Of a stretch of 30,547 nt of DNA, positions 16,671 to 23,481 are shown piece after piece. Made by a program: the position numbers and the translations under genes. Under the pieces are notes generated by a model. The model did no database searches. It had not been told where the DNA came from and was given only the letters and a program-made list of their open reading frames with translations. How positions within the stretch are numbered: position 1 is the first letter of the stretch; every line of letters starts with the position of its first letter. The stretch is from an uncultured Verrucomicrobiales bacterium (GTDB lineage: Bacteria; Verrucomicrobiota; Verrucomicrobiia; Verrucomicrobiales; Akkermansiaceae), in contig CALABM010000194.1 in NCBI GenBank assembly GCA_937885815.1, forward strand, positions 1-30,547, written 5' to 3'.

Positions 16671-16861
16671 CGCTGAATCTCAAAAAAATGAGACCAACGT
16701 CGAAATAAATCCCTTACAGCCATCCAAAGTGCAAATAAAATACACCGCGACATCAACAACGAATCCGCACTAATCAACTCACTACACCTAACAGAAATTT
16801 CACCACCTCTTTCCAAGCGTTCGTAAAGCGCATTTTACTAGAAAAGGCATATACGGGACCA

Positions 16862-16894
16862 TTTTCAAGAAAAATAAGCAGTTTTTCTTGAAAA
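16862..16894. repeat. 13-bp perfect inverted repeat
   Basis: TTTTCAAGAAAAA (16862-16874) and its exact reverse complement (16882-16894) flank a 7-base loop. The arms are AT-rich and no GC-rich stem is present, so this is not a typical terminator. It may be a protein-binding palindrome or an RNA hairpin. Confidence 0.6.
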
Positions 16895-17124
16895 ACAGAG
16901 CTCATTTTCTACTTTCAATCCCCATTTTCTCCGTCCTTAGCATACAACTATTTTTAATTTCTATTTCACTAAAATGATTTTTAGGAGTTACTCCACCCCC
17001 ATAAAACAGGATTTTTCAGCTTACCAAGCGCTTCCGAGGCGATTTTTATTAATTTTTTCAGAAATTCAACCCTTCTCAGATTTTAATAAAGCCGTACAAA
17101 TATTAAGCCTATCTGTTTTTCCAT

Positions 17125-17158
17125 TGCTATATTCCTAATTATTTACAGGAATATAGCA
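17125..17158. repeat. 12-bp perfect inverted repeat
   Basis: TGCTATATTCCT (17125-17136) and AGGAATATAGCA (17147-17158) are exact reverse complements around a 10-base AT-only core plus one C. There is no T-run after it on either strand, so it is not an ordinary terminator. It could be an operator or a hairpin in a transcript. Confidence 0.6.
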
Positions 17159-17572
17159 GCTTATATTTCATCTGCTCCATCATCAAATGGCGTTCCACAC
17201 TCCTCGGCTTACTCATCTTATTCGCTTCATCACAATCAAGAAATCAAATTACCTGATTCGTTTCCCTTCACAAATTTTAAACTTCACCGCCGCGCTCTTT
17301 CCTACTTCGTTTGTAGGGTTTAATCCTATTTCAAAAAGCCATTCAAGCTAACATATCATATTTATCAAATGTTTTATCATGCGTTTTTATTAATCTAATA
17401 CTATTTTTTTATGATATGCTTTCATGCTTTTCATATTATATTTTTAAGACATGTTATTTTTAATTTTAATAAACGCCAATAGATACTCTCATAGTATAGC
17501 CATCAAACTTCGACAAAACAGAGCGAGCATTCGCCCCCGAGCGAGATAAATATGAGGTGTCACAGATTATCC

Positions 17573-17601
17573 TTGCGCGGGCGCGGGATTTTGGCTAGAA
17601 T
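17573..17601 (+). promoter_or_regulatory. dnaX promoter giving a probable leaderless mRNA
   Basis: TTGCGC (17573-17578) and TAGAAT (17596-17601) are spaced by exactly 17 bases. Seven bases separate the -10 box from the GTG at 17609, so transcription should begin at or next to the start codon itself. An in-frame ATG at 17600 lies inside the -10 box and would not be transcribed. Confidence 0.65.
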
Positions 17602-17608
17602 GCATGGC

Positions 17609-19468
17609 GTGAGTTATCAGGTTTTTGCCAGAAAGTATCGTCCGCGCACATTCAAGGATGTGCTGGGGCAGGATCATGTAGTGCGCACCCTCTGCAATGC
17701 CATTGAGCAGCAGCGCTTAGCACACGCCTATCTTTTCGTAGGCCCCCGCGGCACCGGCAAGACCTCCACGGCACGAATTTTCGCAAAAGCCCTGAACTGC
17801 ACAAATGGCCCGAAGGTAGATTTTGACCCGGATGAGGACGTATGCCTCGAAATTGCAGAAGGGCGAAGCTTGGATGTGCAGGAAATCGACGGTGCCTCCA
17901 ACCGCGGTATCGACAACATCCGAGATTTACGCGACAATGTGCAGTTCGCTCCCACGCGAGGTAAATACCGCATTATTTATATTGACGAGGTGCACATGCT
18001 CACGAAGGAATCCTTCAATGCACTGCTGAAGACTCTGGAAGAGCCGCCGGCACACGTCATGTTCATCTTTGCCACGACGGAGCCGCACAAAATTCTCCCC
18101 ACCATTCTTTCCCGTTGCCAGCGCTTTGACCTGCGCCCCATCCCCACGGAAACGATTGCGAACCACCTTGTAAACATTGCTAGCAATGAAGGTGTTACGC
18201 TGGATGCGGATGCGGCATACGCCATCGCCACCGTAGCAGATGGCGGTATGCGCGACGCACAGTCCATGCTGGACCAGCTCGTCTCCTTCTGCGGCAACCA
18301 CATTACTGAGCAGAACGTGAATGACATCTTCGGCGTCACCAGCCGTGACACCGTGGCAAAGGCACTTACCTACATGCTGGATCGCCAGCTGCCCAGCCTG
18401 CTGCACCTCGTGCATGAGCTAGCTGAAGCCGGGCGCGACATGGGGCAGCTACTCAGCGAGCTCATGGGGGCCGTGCGCGAGCTTCTCATCGCCAAAGTAG
18501 CCCCGCAGGAGGCTCACAGCAGCATCCCTGAACAGTGGCGAGCCAACCTCAATGAGCTGCTTTCCCGCACCCCGACGGATAAAATCATCCGCCTCATGGA
18601 AGTGCTCTCCCATGCAGAAGAGCAAATGCGCTGGAGCACGAACAAGCGCCTGTACCTTGAGATGGGCCTCATTCAGGCAGTACATTCACTGGCAGAGGCT
18701 AATATAAGTGACATCATCCGCGCGCTGAACGGAGCCCCCCTGCCGGAGACCCCCATTGCCACCGTACCGCTGCCCGCAGTTACCCACCCGGGTGCAGTAG
18801 CTTCCACACCGGCGCCCATGCCTCCTCCCGCACCGGCACAACAGGCACCTGCACCATCCGCAGCCCCGGCTCCTGAGCCTCCGGCACCCGCGCCGCAGCC
18901 AGTCATGCCAGCCGGGCTGGAGCCCATAGATGATGCCCCGCCCCTCTTCGGTGATATCCCCGCCTCGGACATCTCAGCGGAACCGGCTGAGCACGCGCTG
19001 ACCCCGCAGGAATGGGAAGCCACGCTGGCTATTGTGCGCGAAAAATCCCCCATCGCCGGGGCAGACATTGGCCACACGCTCTTCATCAGTGATGATGACG
19101 GGCTGGCCACCATAGCCATTCACCCGGAAGACACCACCTCGCGAGACGCCCTCCTGAGTGATTCCCTCAGCGAGCTCATTAGCAGCTCTGCTCAGAGCCT
19201 CTGCGGCCACGGCCTGCGCCTTCGCATTATTACGGATAACAGCGTTCCGCCGCCACAAGCCGTTGAAATTCTACCGCCGCCGAACTTCGAAGAGCTCGCG
19301 CCACAGCCCAAGCCTAAGCCCAAAGCTGAGCAACCCGCAACGGCCCCGCGCCCGGCAGCGGAGAACACCGCGCCGCCCAGCCTGAAACCCTCTGATGAGG
19401 AGTTCTACCATGACCCGCTCATTGAACAGGCTCTCGAGGTATTCCACGCCACTCTTATCAAACAATAA
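17609..19468 (+). CDS. dnaX: DNA polymerase III subunit gamma/tau
   Basis: DnaX is the ATPase of the clamp loader that places the beta clamp on DNA and ties the replisome together. From the GTG at 17609 the protein is 619 residues and starts MSYQVFARKYRPRTF, matching the usual DnaX N-terminus, which decides this start over in-frame ATGs at 17552 and 17600. It has GPRGTGKTS (Walker A), YIDEVHMLT (Walker B region), FATTEPHKILPTILSRCQRFD (SRC sensor region) and domain III. From about residue 390 there is a long Pro/Ala-rich linker, then a tau-like C-terminal part. The zinc loop is altered: only the outer two of the four usual cysteines are visible (NC... and DVC), with Asp/Glu between. I saw no obvious slippery site for programmed frameshifting. 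ybaB follows, a classic pairing. Confidence 0.95.
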   Translation: MSYQVFARKYRPRTFKDVLGQDHVVRTLCNAIEQQRLAHAYLFVGPRGTGKTSTARIFAKALNCTNGPKVDFDPDEDVCLEIAEGRSLDVQEIDGASNRGIDNIRDLRDNVQFAPTRGKYRIIYIDEVHMLTKESFNALLKTLEEPPAHVMFIFATTEPHKILPTILSRCQRFDLRPIPTETIANHLVNIASNEGVTLDADAAYAIATVADGGMRDAQSMLDQLVSFCGNHITEQNVNDIFGVTSRDTVAKALTYMLDRQLPSLLHLVHELAEAGRDMGQLLSELMGAVRELLIAKVAPQEAHSSIPEQWRANLNELLSRTPTDKIIRLMEVLSHAEEQMRWSTNKRLYLEMGLIQAVHSLAEANISDIIRALNGAPLPETPIATVPLPAVTHPGAVASTPAPMPPPAPAQQAPAPSAAPAPEPPAPAPQPVMPAGLEPIDDAPPLFGDIPASDISAEPAEHALTPQEWEATLAIVREKSPIAGADIGHTLFISDDDGLATIAIHPEDTTSRDALLSDSLSELISSSAQSLCGHGLRLRIITDNSVPPPQAVEILPPPNFEELAPQPKPKPKAEQPATAPRPAAENTAPPSLKPSDEEFYHDPLIEQALEVFHATLIKQ

Positions 19469-19486
19469 ACAAAACAGAATCACACC

Positions 19487-19789
19487 ATGAACCTTCAGAA
19501 ACTCATGAAGCAGGCTCAGGCCATGCAGGCAAACATGGCTAATGCTCAGGCTCGCCTTGCAGAAAAAGAATTCACCGCTGAAGCCGCTGGCGGCAAAATT
19601 AAGGCCACAGCTGATGGCACCGGCATGCTCACCGGCCTCAGCATTGACCCCTCTGTAGTGGATCCTGACGATGCCGAATTCCTTTCCTCCCTTGTACTCA
19701 AAGCTGTACAGGATGCCCTCACCGGTGCCCGCAATATGGCAGAAGCCGAGATGCGCAAGGTAACCGGCGGCTTGGGCTTCCCCATGTAA
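19487..19789 (+). CDS. YbaB/EbfC family nucleoid-associated protein
   Basis: This small DNA-binding protein of 100 residues belongs to the YbaB/EbfC family, whose members form dimers that bind DNA and affect nucleoid structure. It opens MNLQKLMKQAQAMQANMANAQ, the typical amphipathic helix. The middle holds EAAGGKIKATADGTG and LSIDPSVVDPDDAEFL, and it ends KVTGGLGFPM, which is typical of the family. It follows dnaX by 18 bases, the order seen in many bacteria (dnaX-ybaB-recR), but recR is not next here. No Shine-Dalgarno is visible; the sequence before the ATG reads ATCACACC, similar to other unled starts in this window. Confidence 0.92.
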   Translation: MNLQKLMKQAQAMQANMANAQARLAEKEFTAEAAGGKIKATADGTGMLTGLSIDPSVVDPDDAEFLSSLVLKAVQDALTGARNMAEAEMRKVTGGLGFPM

Positions 19790-19811
19790 CTGTGCGTAAC
19801 AGCCACCGGTC

Positions 19812-20819
19812 ATGATTCGCAGCCTCTTCACCTCCATGCTCGCAGCTCTGCCCCTCATGGCAGAGCCTGTGCTGGTGAGTAAATTCACCGCTAAAATCGT
19901 CCCGGAACGAGTGTCAATCCTAGCTCTGCCCGAGCGCGGAATCATCACAGATTTAGCGGATCCCACCGGTAGGCTGGAGGCGGGCGCAATTATCGCCATT
20001 GCCAACAAAGAACGCACAGCCTCCGAGCGGGAGGATATGGAGCTGCAGCTGGAGCGAGACCGCCTCACCAAACGTGATGAGATTCAAAAGCTGCAACTTA
20101 GGCGCAGGCAAGTTGAGTTTTACCTCTCCCTGAGCGCCTCAGAGCGCCGCTACAACTCAGATTTTGCGCCGGACGAAGTTCCCACAGCAGATACGCTGCA
20201 AGACATAGATGCCCGCATCTCCCTGCTGGAGCGCGAGCTACGTACACTGGAACGCCGCAGAAGGGATGATTTTGAGCACAAACACGGTCCCCTCACGCTG
20301 CGCATGCCCTTCAGCGGGCGCATCCAGTACAGCTTCCCCCTCCCGGAAAATCTGGCAGAGCCCTTCGAGTACACGGATAATGGCCGCTCCTTTGCCACCG
20401 CCTGTGATGACTCTGCCTTCTACATCACCATCAGCGTGGGAGAAAGTGACCTCGCACTGCTGGATGAGCATCAATTCACAGCAACCATAAACCTGCCCGG
20501 CGGCCGTCGCCTTAAAGGTGCCTATTCACACCGCCGCGTTGAGCGTTCCTCAAATGGAAGTGACATGCTCGTCTACTACTTCCGCCTGCCGGAATCCGCT
20601 CATGAAACCGCTTTCTCCATGCTCGGCAGCAACTCCACCGCTCAACTCACCTACGAAACCGGCACTGACGTGCTGCGAGTGAAGAAGGCTGAGCTCGCGG
20701 CCACCCCTGAAGCCGCCACCTGTGAAAACTGGGCAGAGCTCATCTCACGCCTTTACCCACAGCACTCTATTCTTCTCATCGGGCAGAGAGAAATCGTGCT
20801 CGTGCCCAGTGCTGAATAA
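19812..20819 (+). CDS. Periplasmic adaptor-like protein of an ABC transporter
   Basis: I do not recognise a specific family, but the architecture and context fit an HlyD/MacA-type adaptor. There is a short signal-like N-terminus (MIRSLFTSMLAALPLMA, cleavage likely after about residue 17). A lipoyl-like beta segment follows (ILALPERGIITDLADPTGRLEAGAIIA). Residues ~68-155 are strongly charged heptad-like helices, a likely coiled-coil hairpin. A beta-rich region then starts with LRMPFSGRIQYS, the second lipoyl half, and continues to the end. The length is 335 residues. It is followed 9 bases later by an ABC ATPase and then an overlapping FtsX-type permease, so the three probably form one complex. 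Its exact role (efflux or lipoprotein/lipid transfer) is not decidable from sequence. Confidence 0.7.
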   Translation: MIRSLFTSMLAALPLMAEPVLVSKFTAKIVPERVSILALPERGIITDLADPTGRLEAGAIIAIANKERTASEREDMELQLERDRLTKRDEIQKLQLRRRQVEFYLSLSASERRYNSDFAPDEVPTADTLQDIDARISLLERELRTLERRRRDDFEHKHGPLTLRMPFSGRIQYSFPLPENLAEPFEYTDNGRSFATACDDSAFYITISVGESDLALLDEHQFTATINLPGGRRLKGAYSHRRVERSSNGSDMLVYYFRLPESAHETAFSMLGSNSTAQLTYETGTDVLRVKKAELAATPEAATCENWAELISRLYPQHSILLIGQREIVLVPSAE

Positions 20820-20828
20820 GCTACCGCC

Positions 20829-21461
20829 ATGGAACTCATCTGCGAGAATATCACCTTCGGTTACACACACCGAGACAACGTCATCAGTGACTTTTCGCAC
20901 GTATTCCGCCCCGGCATCACTGTACTTAAAGGCTATTCAGGCTCAGGTAAAACCACCCTACTCAAGCTGCTCGCGGGCTACCTGAAAGTAAAACAGGGCA
21001 AAATCATCACCCCCACAGGCCGCCGTGTAACCAGCCGCCGCTACCACAGGCAGGACGTGGCTTACATGTTCCAAGGCATTAACCTTCTTCCGCTCATGAG
21101 CGTGGAGCGTAATCTTCGCCTAGCTGCGGAAATGGCAGTACTCCCCGGTAAACAATGGAAGCCGCGCGCTGAAGCGCTCATACATGACCTCGGCCTCTCA
21201 GAATTGCGCCACCGCCGTGCCGATAAGCTTTCCGGCGGCCAAGCACAACGAGCAGCTCTGGCACGCACCCTCATGAAGGACGCCCCGACCGTGCTGCTGG
21301 ATGAGCCAACCTCCGGTCTGGATGACACGAATACGGATATCATTAAAAAACTTGTGCTGAAAGATGCCGCGGAGCGCATCTGCATCATCAGCACGCATGA
21401 TGGGCGCTTGCTCGAACTGGCAGATGAAATCATTGATTTTGACACTCCTGTATCTCGCTAA
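20829..21461 (+). CDS. ABC transporter ATP-binding protein (MacB/LolD type)
   Basis: This cytoplasmic ATPase of 210 residues powers the FtsX-type permease encoded next. It has Walker A GYSGSGKT (35-42), Q-loop Gln82 in FQGINLLP, signature LSGGQ (134-138), Walker B VLLDEP (155-160) with D-loop GLDD and switch His190 in STHD. All catalytic positions are present. The size and LSGGQAQRAALART motif fit the MacB/LolD/FtsE branch. The reading frame overlaps the permease gene by 38 bases, which implies tight co-translation. The adaptor gene upstream ends 9 bases before this start. Confidence 0.93.
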   Translation: MELICENITFGYTHRDNVISDFSHVFRPGITVLKGYSGSGKTTLLKLLAGYLKVKQGKIITPTGRRVTSRRYHRQDVAYMFQGINLLPLMSVERNLRLAAEMAVLPGKQWKPRAEALIHDLGLSELRHRRADKLSGGQAQRAALARTLMKDAPTVLLDEPTSGLDDTNTDIIKKLVLKDAAERICIISTHDGRLLELADEIIDFDTPVSR

Positions 21462-22563
21462 GGATACCGTCCACCGCTGGTTCACCCGAGTATCCAGCCC
21501 ACTGGCACGTATTCTAGTGGTATACTTTCTGAGTCTCAGTGCATTAAGCGCACTGGGCAGTTATGCTATTTCCACGAAACTGGTCATGGACAAAATCATG
21601 CGCCTAGGTGGAGACTTGGTATTTGCCACATTCACACCGGCAGAAGAAATACCCTCTGCCGTGCCTACCCAACAGCAAATAAGCGATTTGCTGAAGGCTG
21701 ACTCATACGCGCTCTCCATCATAGGCTCAGCCACCATGGAAAACCGGAAAACGGTCAGCGTGTACACCTTTGATTTCTGCCGCGCCGGCCAATTTTATCC
21801 ACTGATGGCCACAAGCGGCATCCCCACCATCCTCGCCACCCCGGAGAGCGGAATAACCCCAGGGCCAAACAGCGTCACCTACGCCTCCATACGCCAGCCA
21901 GCCTTCGTGCGTATCATGCCAGAGGATCACCCGCTCATGCGTATTATCGGCTCTGCCGGCCTCATCGTCCAGCCGGAACACCTTCCCCCCAGCCTGAATA
22001 ACGCTCGCAGCACTCAGCAAATTATTATCCGCGTAAAAGAACTAAACTGCTCGGAGGATATCAGCCGCATAGAAAATTACCTCCGTACCTTCATGCGACT
22101 GGAAAAACGCCACGGCAGCATCGTCTCCGCCCACCGGCAGCTGGAAGAAATGGACCTCATGCTCAGCAAGCAGACGCAGTGCCGAGTGGCCTTCTGCGTG
22201 GGCATCAGCGCCATCGTAGGTATTCTTCTCACCGCTCTTGCCGGCATGGAATACCGCCAGAATGAATATATATATACTCTTATGAAAAGCTTCGGTATCC
22301 ACCCTGTCATGCTGGTGGGTGCCTTTATCGTGGAAAATCTTCTCATTGTGGGGGCTTCTTTCATCAGTGCGCTCGCCACATTCATGTACTTTCAGGAACC
22401 CATTGTCACTCAAATTCTTAAACTAGGAAATTACTCTCTCACGCTGGAAGAAATCATGCCGGAAGTGCAGCTCATCTGCTACACGTTACTGGGTTGCATC
22501 CTCGTTTCCTGCATACCAATAACAGCCGCTGCAAACAGAGATATCGGCCGCGTATTGAAATAA
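21424..22563 (+). CDS. FtsX-like ABC transporter permease
   Basis: This inner-membrane permease has 379 residues from the ATG at 21424, which lies inside the end of the ATPase gene. Earlier in-frame starts are antisense-like extensions through that gene and are unlikely. The first transmembrane helix is at about residues 29-48 (ILVVYFLSLSALSALGSYAI). A periplasmic MacB-PCD-like domain follows. Then come three helices near the C-terminus (VAFCVGISAIVGILLTALAG, MLVGAFIVENLLIVGAS and LICYTLLGCILVSCIPIT), giving the four-helix FtsX/MacB/LolC arrangement. With the ATPase and adaptor it should form a mechanotransmission-type transporter rather than a classical importer. The substrate is unknown. 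No outer-membrane partner gene is nearby. Confidence 0.85.
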   Translation: MKSLILTLLYLAKDTVHRWFTRVSSPLARILVVYFLSLSALSALGSYAISTKLVMDKIMRLGGDLVFATFTPAEEIPSAVPTQQQISDLLKADSYALSIIGSATMENRKTVSVYTFDFCRAGQFYPLMATSGIPTILATPESGITPGPNSVTYASIRQPAFVRIMPEDHPLMRIIGSAGLIVQPEHLPPSLNNARSTQQIIIRVKELNCSEDISRIENYLRTFMRLEKRHGSIVSAHRQLEEMDLMLSKQTQCRVAFCVGISAIVGILLTALAGMEYRQNEYIYTLMKSFGIHPVMLVGAFIVENLLIVGASFISALATFMYFQEPIVTQILKLGNYSLTLEEIMPEVQLICYTLLGCILVSCIPITAAANRDIGRVLK

Positions 22564-22702
22564 TCTGTGCCAGCATGTCAAAACAGGCGTATTTTATGCT
22601 TGCAATCACGCATAATTCTGATAATCTCAGAGAGTCAACATTCTGCGGCGCATCGTCGCAAATGTCCTTAAAAAATCTCAATAACAACAAATAGTACACA
22701 CC

Positions 22703-23122
22703 ATGAACGTTCAAGTTGCTGTCCTTTGCGACTACGCTGCCGACTATCAGGGTAAGCTCTGCATCCAGGGTGCCTTTGATACTCTCTTCGCCCGCCAGTT
22801 CCCCGTTATCCACCCCTTCTGCGCACTTGCCCTTCGTCTCTGCTTCGAGCCCGAGGACATCGGTGATCACAAGCTTGGCGTGGCCATCACTGACGAAGAC
22901 GGCAACATGCTGGACAAAGAGCGCATGCCCCTTATCGGCGACCTGAAGGTAGGTCTGCCCGAGGGCGTTTCCTTCTTCACCCGTAACCTCATCATGAACT
23001 TCCAGGGTCTGCCCTTCGAGAAGGACGGCGTATACTCCGTAGATGTTACCCTCGATGGCGAGCTCGTTTCCCGCACTCCCATCCGCCTCGTGAAGGTGGA
23101 CGACAAGCAGCCCACTGCTTAA
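22703..23122 (+). CDS. Small conserved protein, possibly DUF6941-like
   Basis: This 139-residue protein has no signal peptide or membrane helix. The sequence is beta-rich: MNVQVAVLCDYAADYQGKL, an aromatic FDTLFARQFP segment, LRLCFEPEDIGDHKL, and near the end DGVYSVDVTLDGELVSRTPI. This pattern resembles a family I associate with Verrucomicrobiota and Planctomycetota under the name DUF6941, an assignment made from memory. Codons are strongly biased to C-ending forms and a strong terminator follows directly, both pointing to high expression as a single gene. The 139-base gap before it has a weak possible promoter (TTGCAA at 22600-22605) but no confident -10 box. The function is unknown. Confidence 0.75.
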   Translation: MNVQVAVLCDYAADYQGKLCIQGAFDTLFARQFPVIHPFCALALRLCFEPEDIGDHKLGVAITDEDGNMLDKERMPLIGDLKVGLPEGVSFFTRNLIMNFQGLPFEKDGVYSVDVTLDGELVSRTPIRLVKVDDKQPTA

Positions 23123-23153
23123 GTTCTCACGGATACAATAAATACCAAATTTT

Positions 23154-23186
23154 AAGTCGGTTGCGAATCGCAACCGACTTTTTTTA
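23154..23186 (+). terminator. Rho-independent terminator
   Basis: A perfect 12-bp stem, AAGTCGGTTGCG (23154-23165) with its complement at 23169-23180 and a 3-base loop, is followed by a run of T. It ends the transcript of the 139-residue protein just before the tRNA promoter. Confidence 0.9.
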
Positions 23187-23217
23187 TGCAAAAAAATAAA
23201 AAAAGTCAGAATTTAGC

Positions 23218-23246
23218 TTGACAAGTGAGCAAAAGAAGCGTATACT
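23218..23246 (+). promoter_or_regulatory. tRNA-Gln promoter
   Basis: A perfect TTGACA (23218-23223) and TATACT (23241-23246) are separated by exactly 17 bases. The predicted start is about 14 bases before the tRNA. This is the best sigma-70-type promoter in the window together with that of ndk. Confidence 0.85.
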
Positions 23247-23266
23247 TTTGGCGTTCCAAGTAACAC

Positions 23267-23338
23267 AGGGCTATGGTGTAATTGGCAACACATCGGTTTC
23301 TGGCACCGCTATTCGGGGTTCGAGTCCCTGTAGCCCTA
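23267..23338 (+). tRNA. tRNA-Gln (anticodon CUG)
   Basis: A 72-base cloverleaf folds by eye: acceptor AGGGCTA with TAGCCCT, D-stem GTGT/ACAC, anticodon loop TTCTGGC with anticodon CTG at 23300-23302, T-stem CGGGG/CCCTG and loop TTCGAGT, and discriminator A. The first pair of the anticodon stem (T/C) is mismatched and the variable loop is only 4 bases. The 3' CCA is not encoded, so it must be added by the CCA-adding enzyme, a candidate for which is encoded at 25466-26806. CUG reads the CAG glutamine codon. Confidence 0.93.
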
Positions 23339-23340
23339 CT

Positions 23341-23375
23341 AAAAAGCTCCGAGGTCATCCTCGGAGCTTTTTTTT
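23341..23375 (+). terminator. Rho-independent terminator after tRNA-Gln
   Basis: A stem AAAAAGCTCCGAGG with its exact complement around a TCAT loop (arms 23341-23354 and 23359-23372) ends in a run of T. It begins 3 bases after the tRNA. Confidence 0.92.
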
Positions 23376-23419
23376 GGTATAAAATTTACCTAAGAGCGGG
23401 GATATCCGGCACATAAAGC

Positions 23420-23447
23420 TTGCAAATTGCGCATGATATGGTAGAAT
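23420..23447 (+). promoter_or_regulatory. murA promoter
   Basis: TTGCAA (23420-23425) and TAGAAT (23442-23447) are spaced by 16 bases, giving a predicted leader of about 28 bases before the murA ATG. The leader has no Shine-Dalgarno sequence. Confidence 0.6.
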
Positions 23448-23481
23448 TCATGCAACCACAAAGCATCTCATACACACAGCC

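Larger units (their letters stand above)
16555..17551. other. AT-rich 1-kb gap without a convincing gene
   Basis: This stretch separates the divergent glycan operon and dnaX. It is visibly richer in A and T than its neighbours, with many poly-T and poly-A runs. I see no reading frame with protein-like character. It contains a perfect TATAAT on the minus strand (a candidate rfbA promoter), a 13-bp inverted repeat at 16862-16894 and a 12-bp one at 17125-17158. It may be regulatory DNA, an untranslated RNA region or decayed acquired DNA; none can be decided by reading. Confidence 0.6.

Noticed and set aside
16974..17138. A 54-codon plus-strand frame (MIFRSYSTPIKQ...) inside the AT-rich gap
   Set aside because: No Shine-Dalgarno or promoter at a useful distance, no recognisable family, and its end runs into the inverted repeat at 17125-17158; probably chance.
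16555..17551. CRISPR array or replication origin in the AT-rich gap
   Set aside because: No regularly spaced direct repeats and no cluster of DnaA-box-like 9-mers were seen.
17552..17608. Longer DnaX starting at ATG 17552 or 17600
   Set aside because: The 17552 start lies upstream of the promoter and the 17600 ATG overlaps the -10 box; the conserved DnaX N-terminus begins at GTG 17609.
18780..18960. Pro/Ala-rich repeats in dnaX considered as a possible tandem-repeat element
   Set aside because: This is the usual disordered linker of gamma/tau; no exact DNA repeat unit is present.
19271..20071. A 266-codon minus-strand frame opposite dnaX, ybaB and the adaptor gene
   Set aside because: It spans three well-supported plus-strand genes and their gaps and has no family motifs.
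21364..21423. Upstream extension of the FtsX-like permease
   Set aside because: The added residues (MPRSASASSARMM...) are a frame shadow of the ABC ATPase gene; the hydrophobic N-terminus begins at the ATG at 21424.
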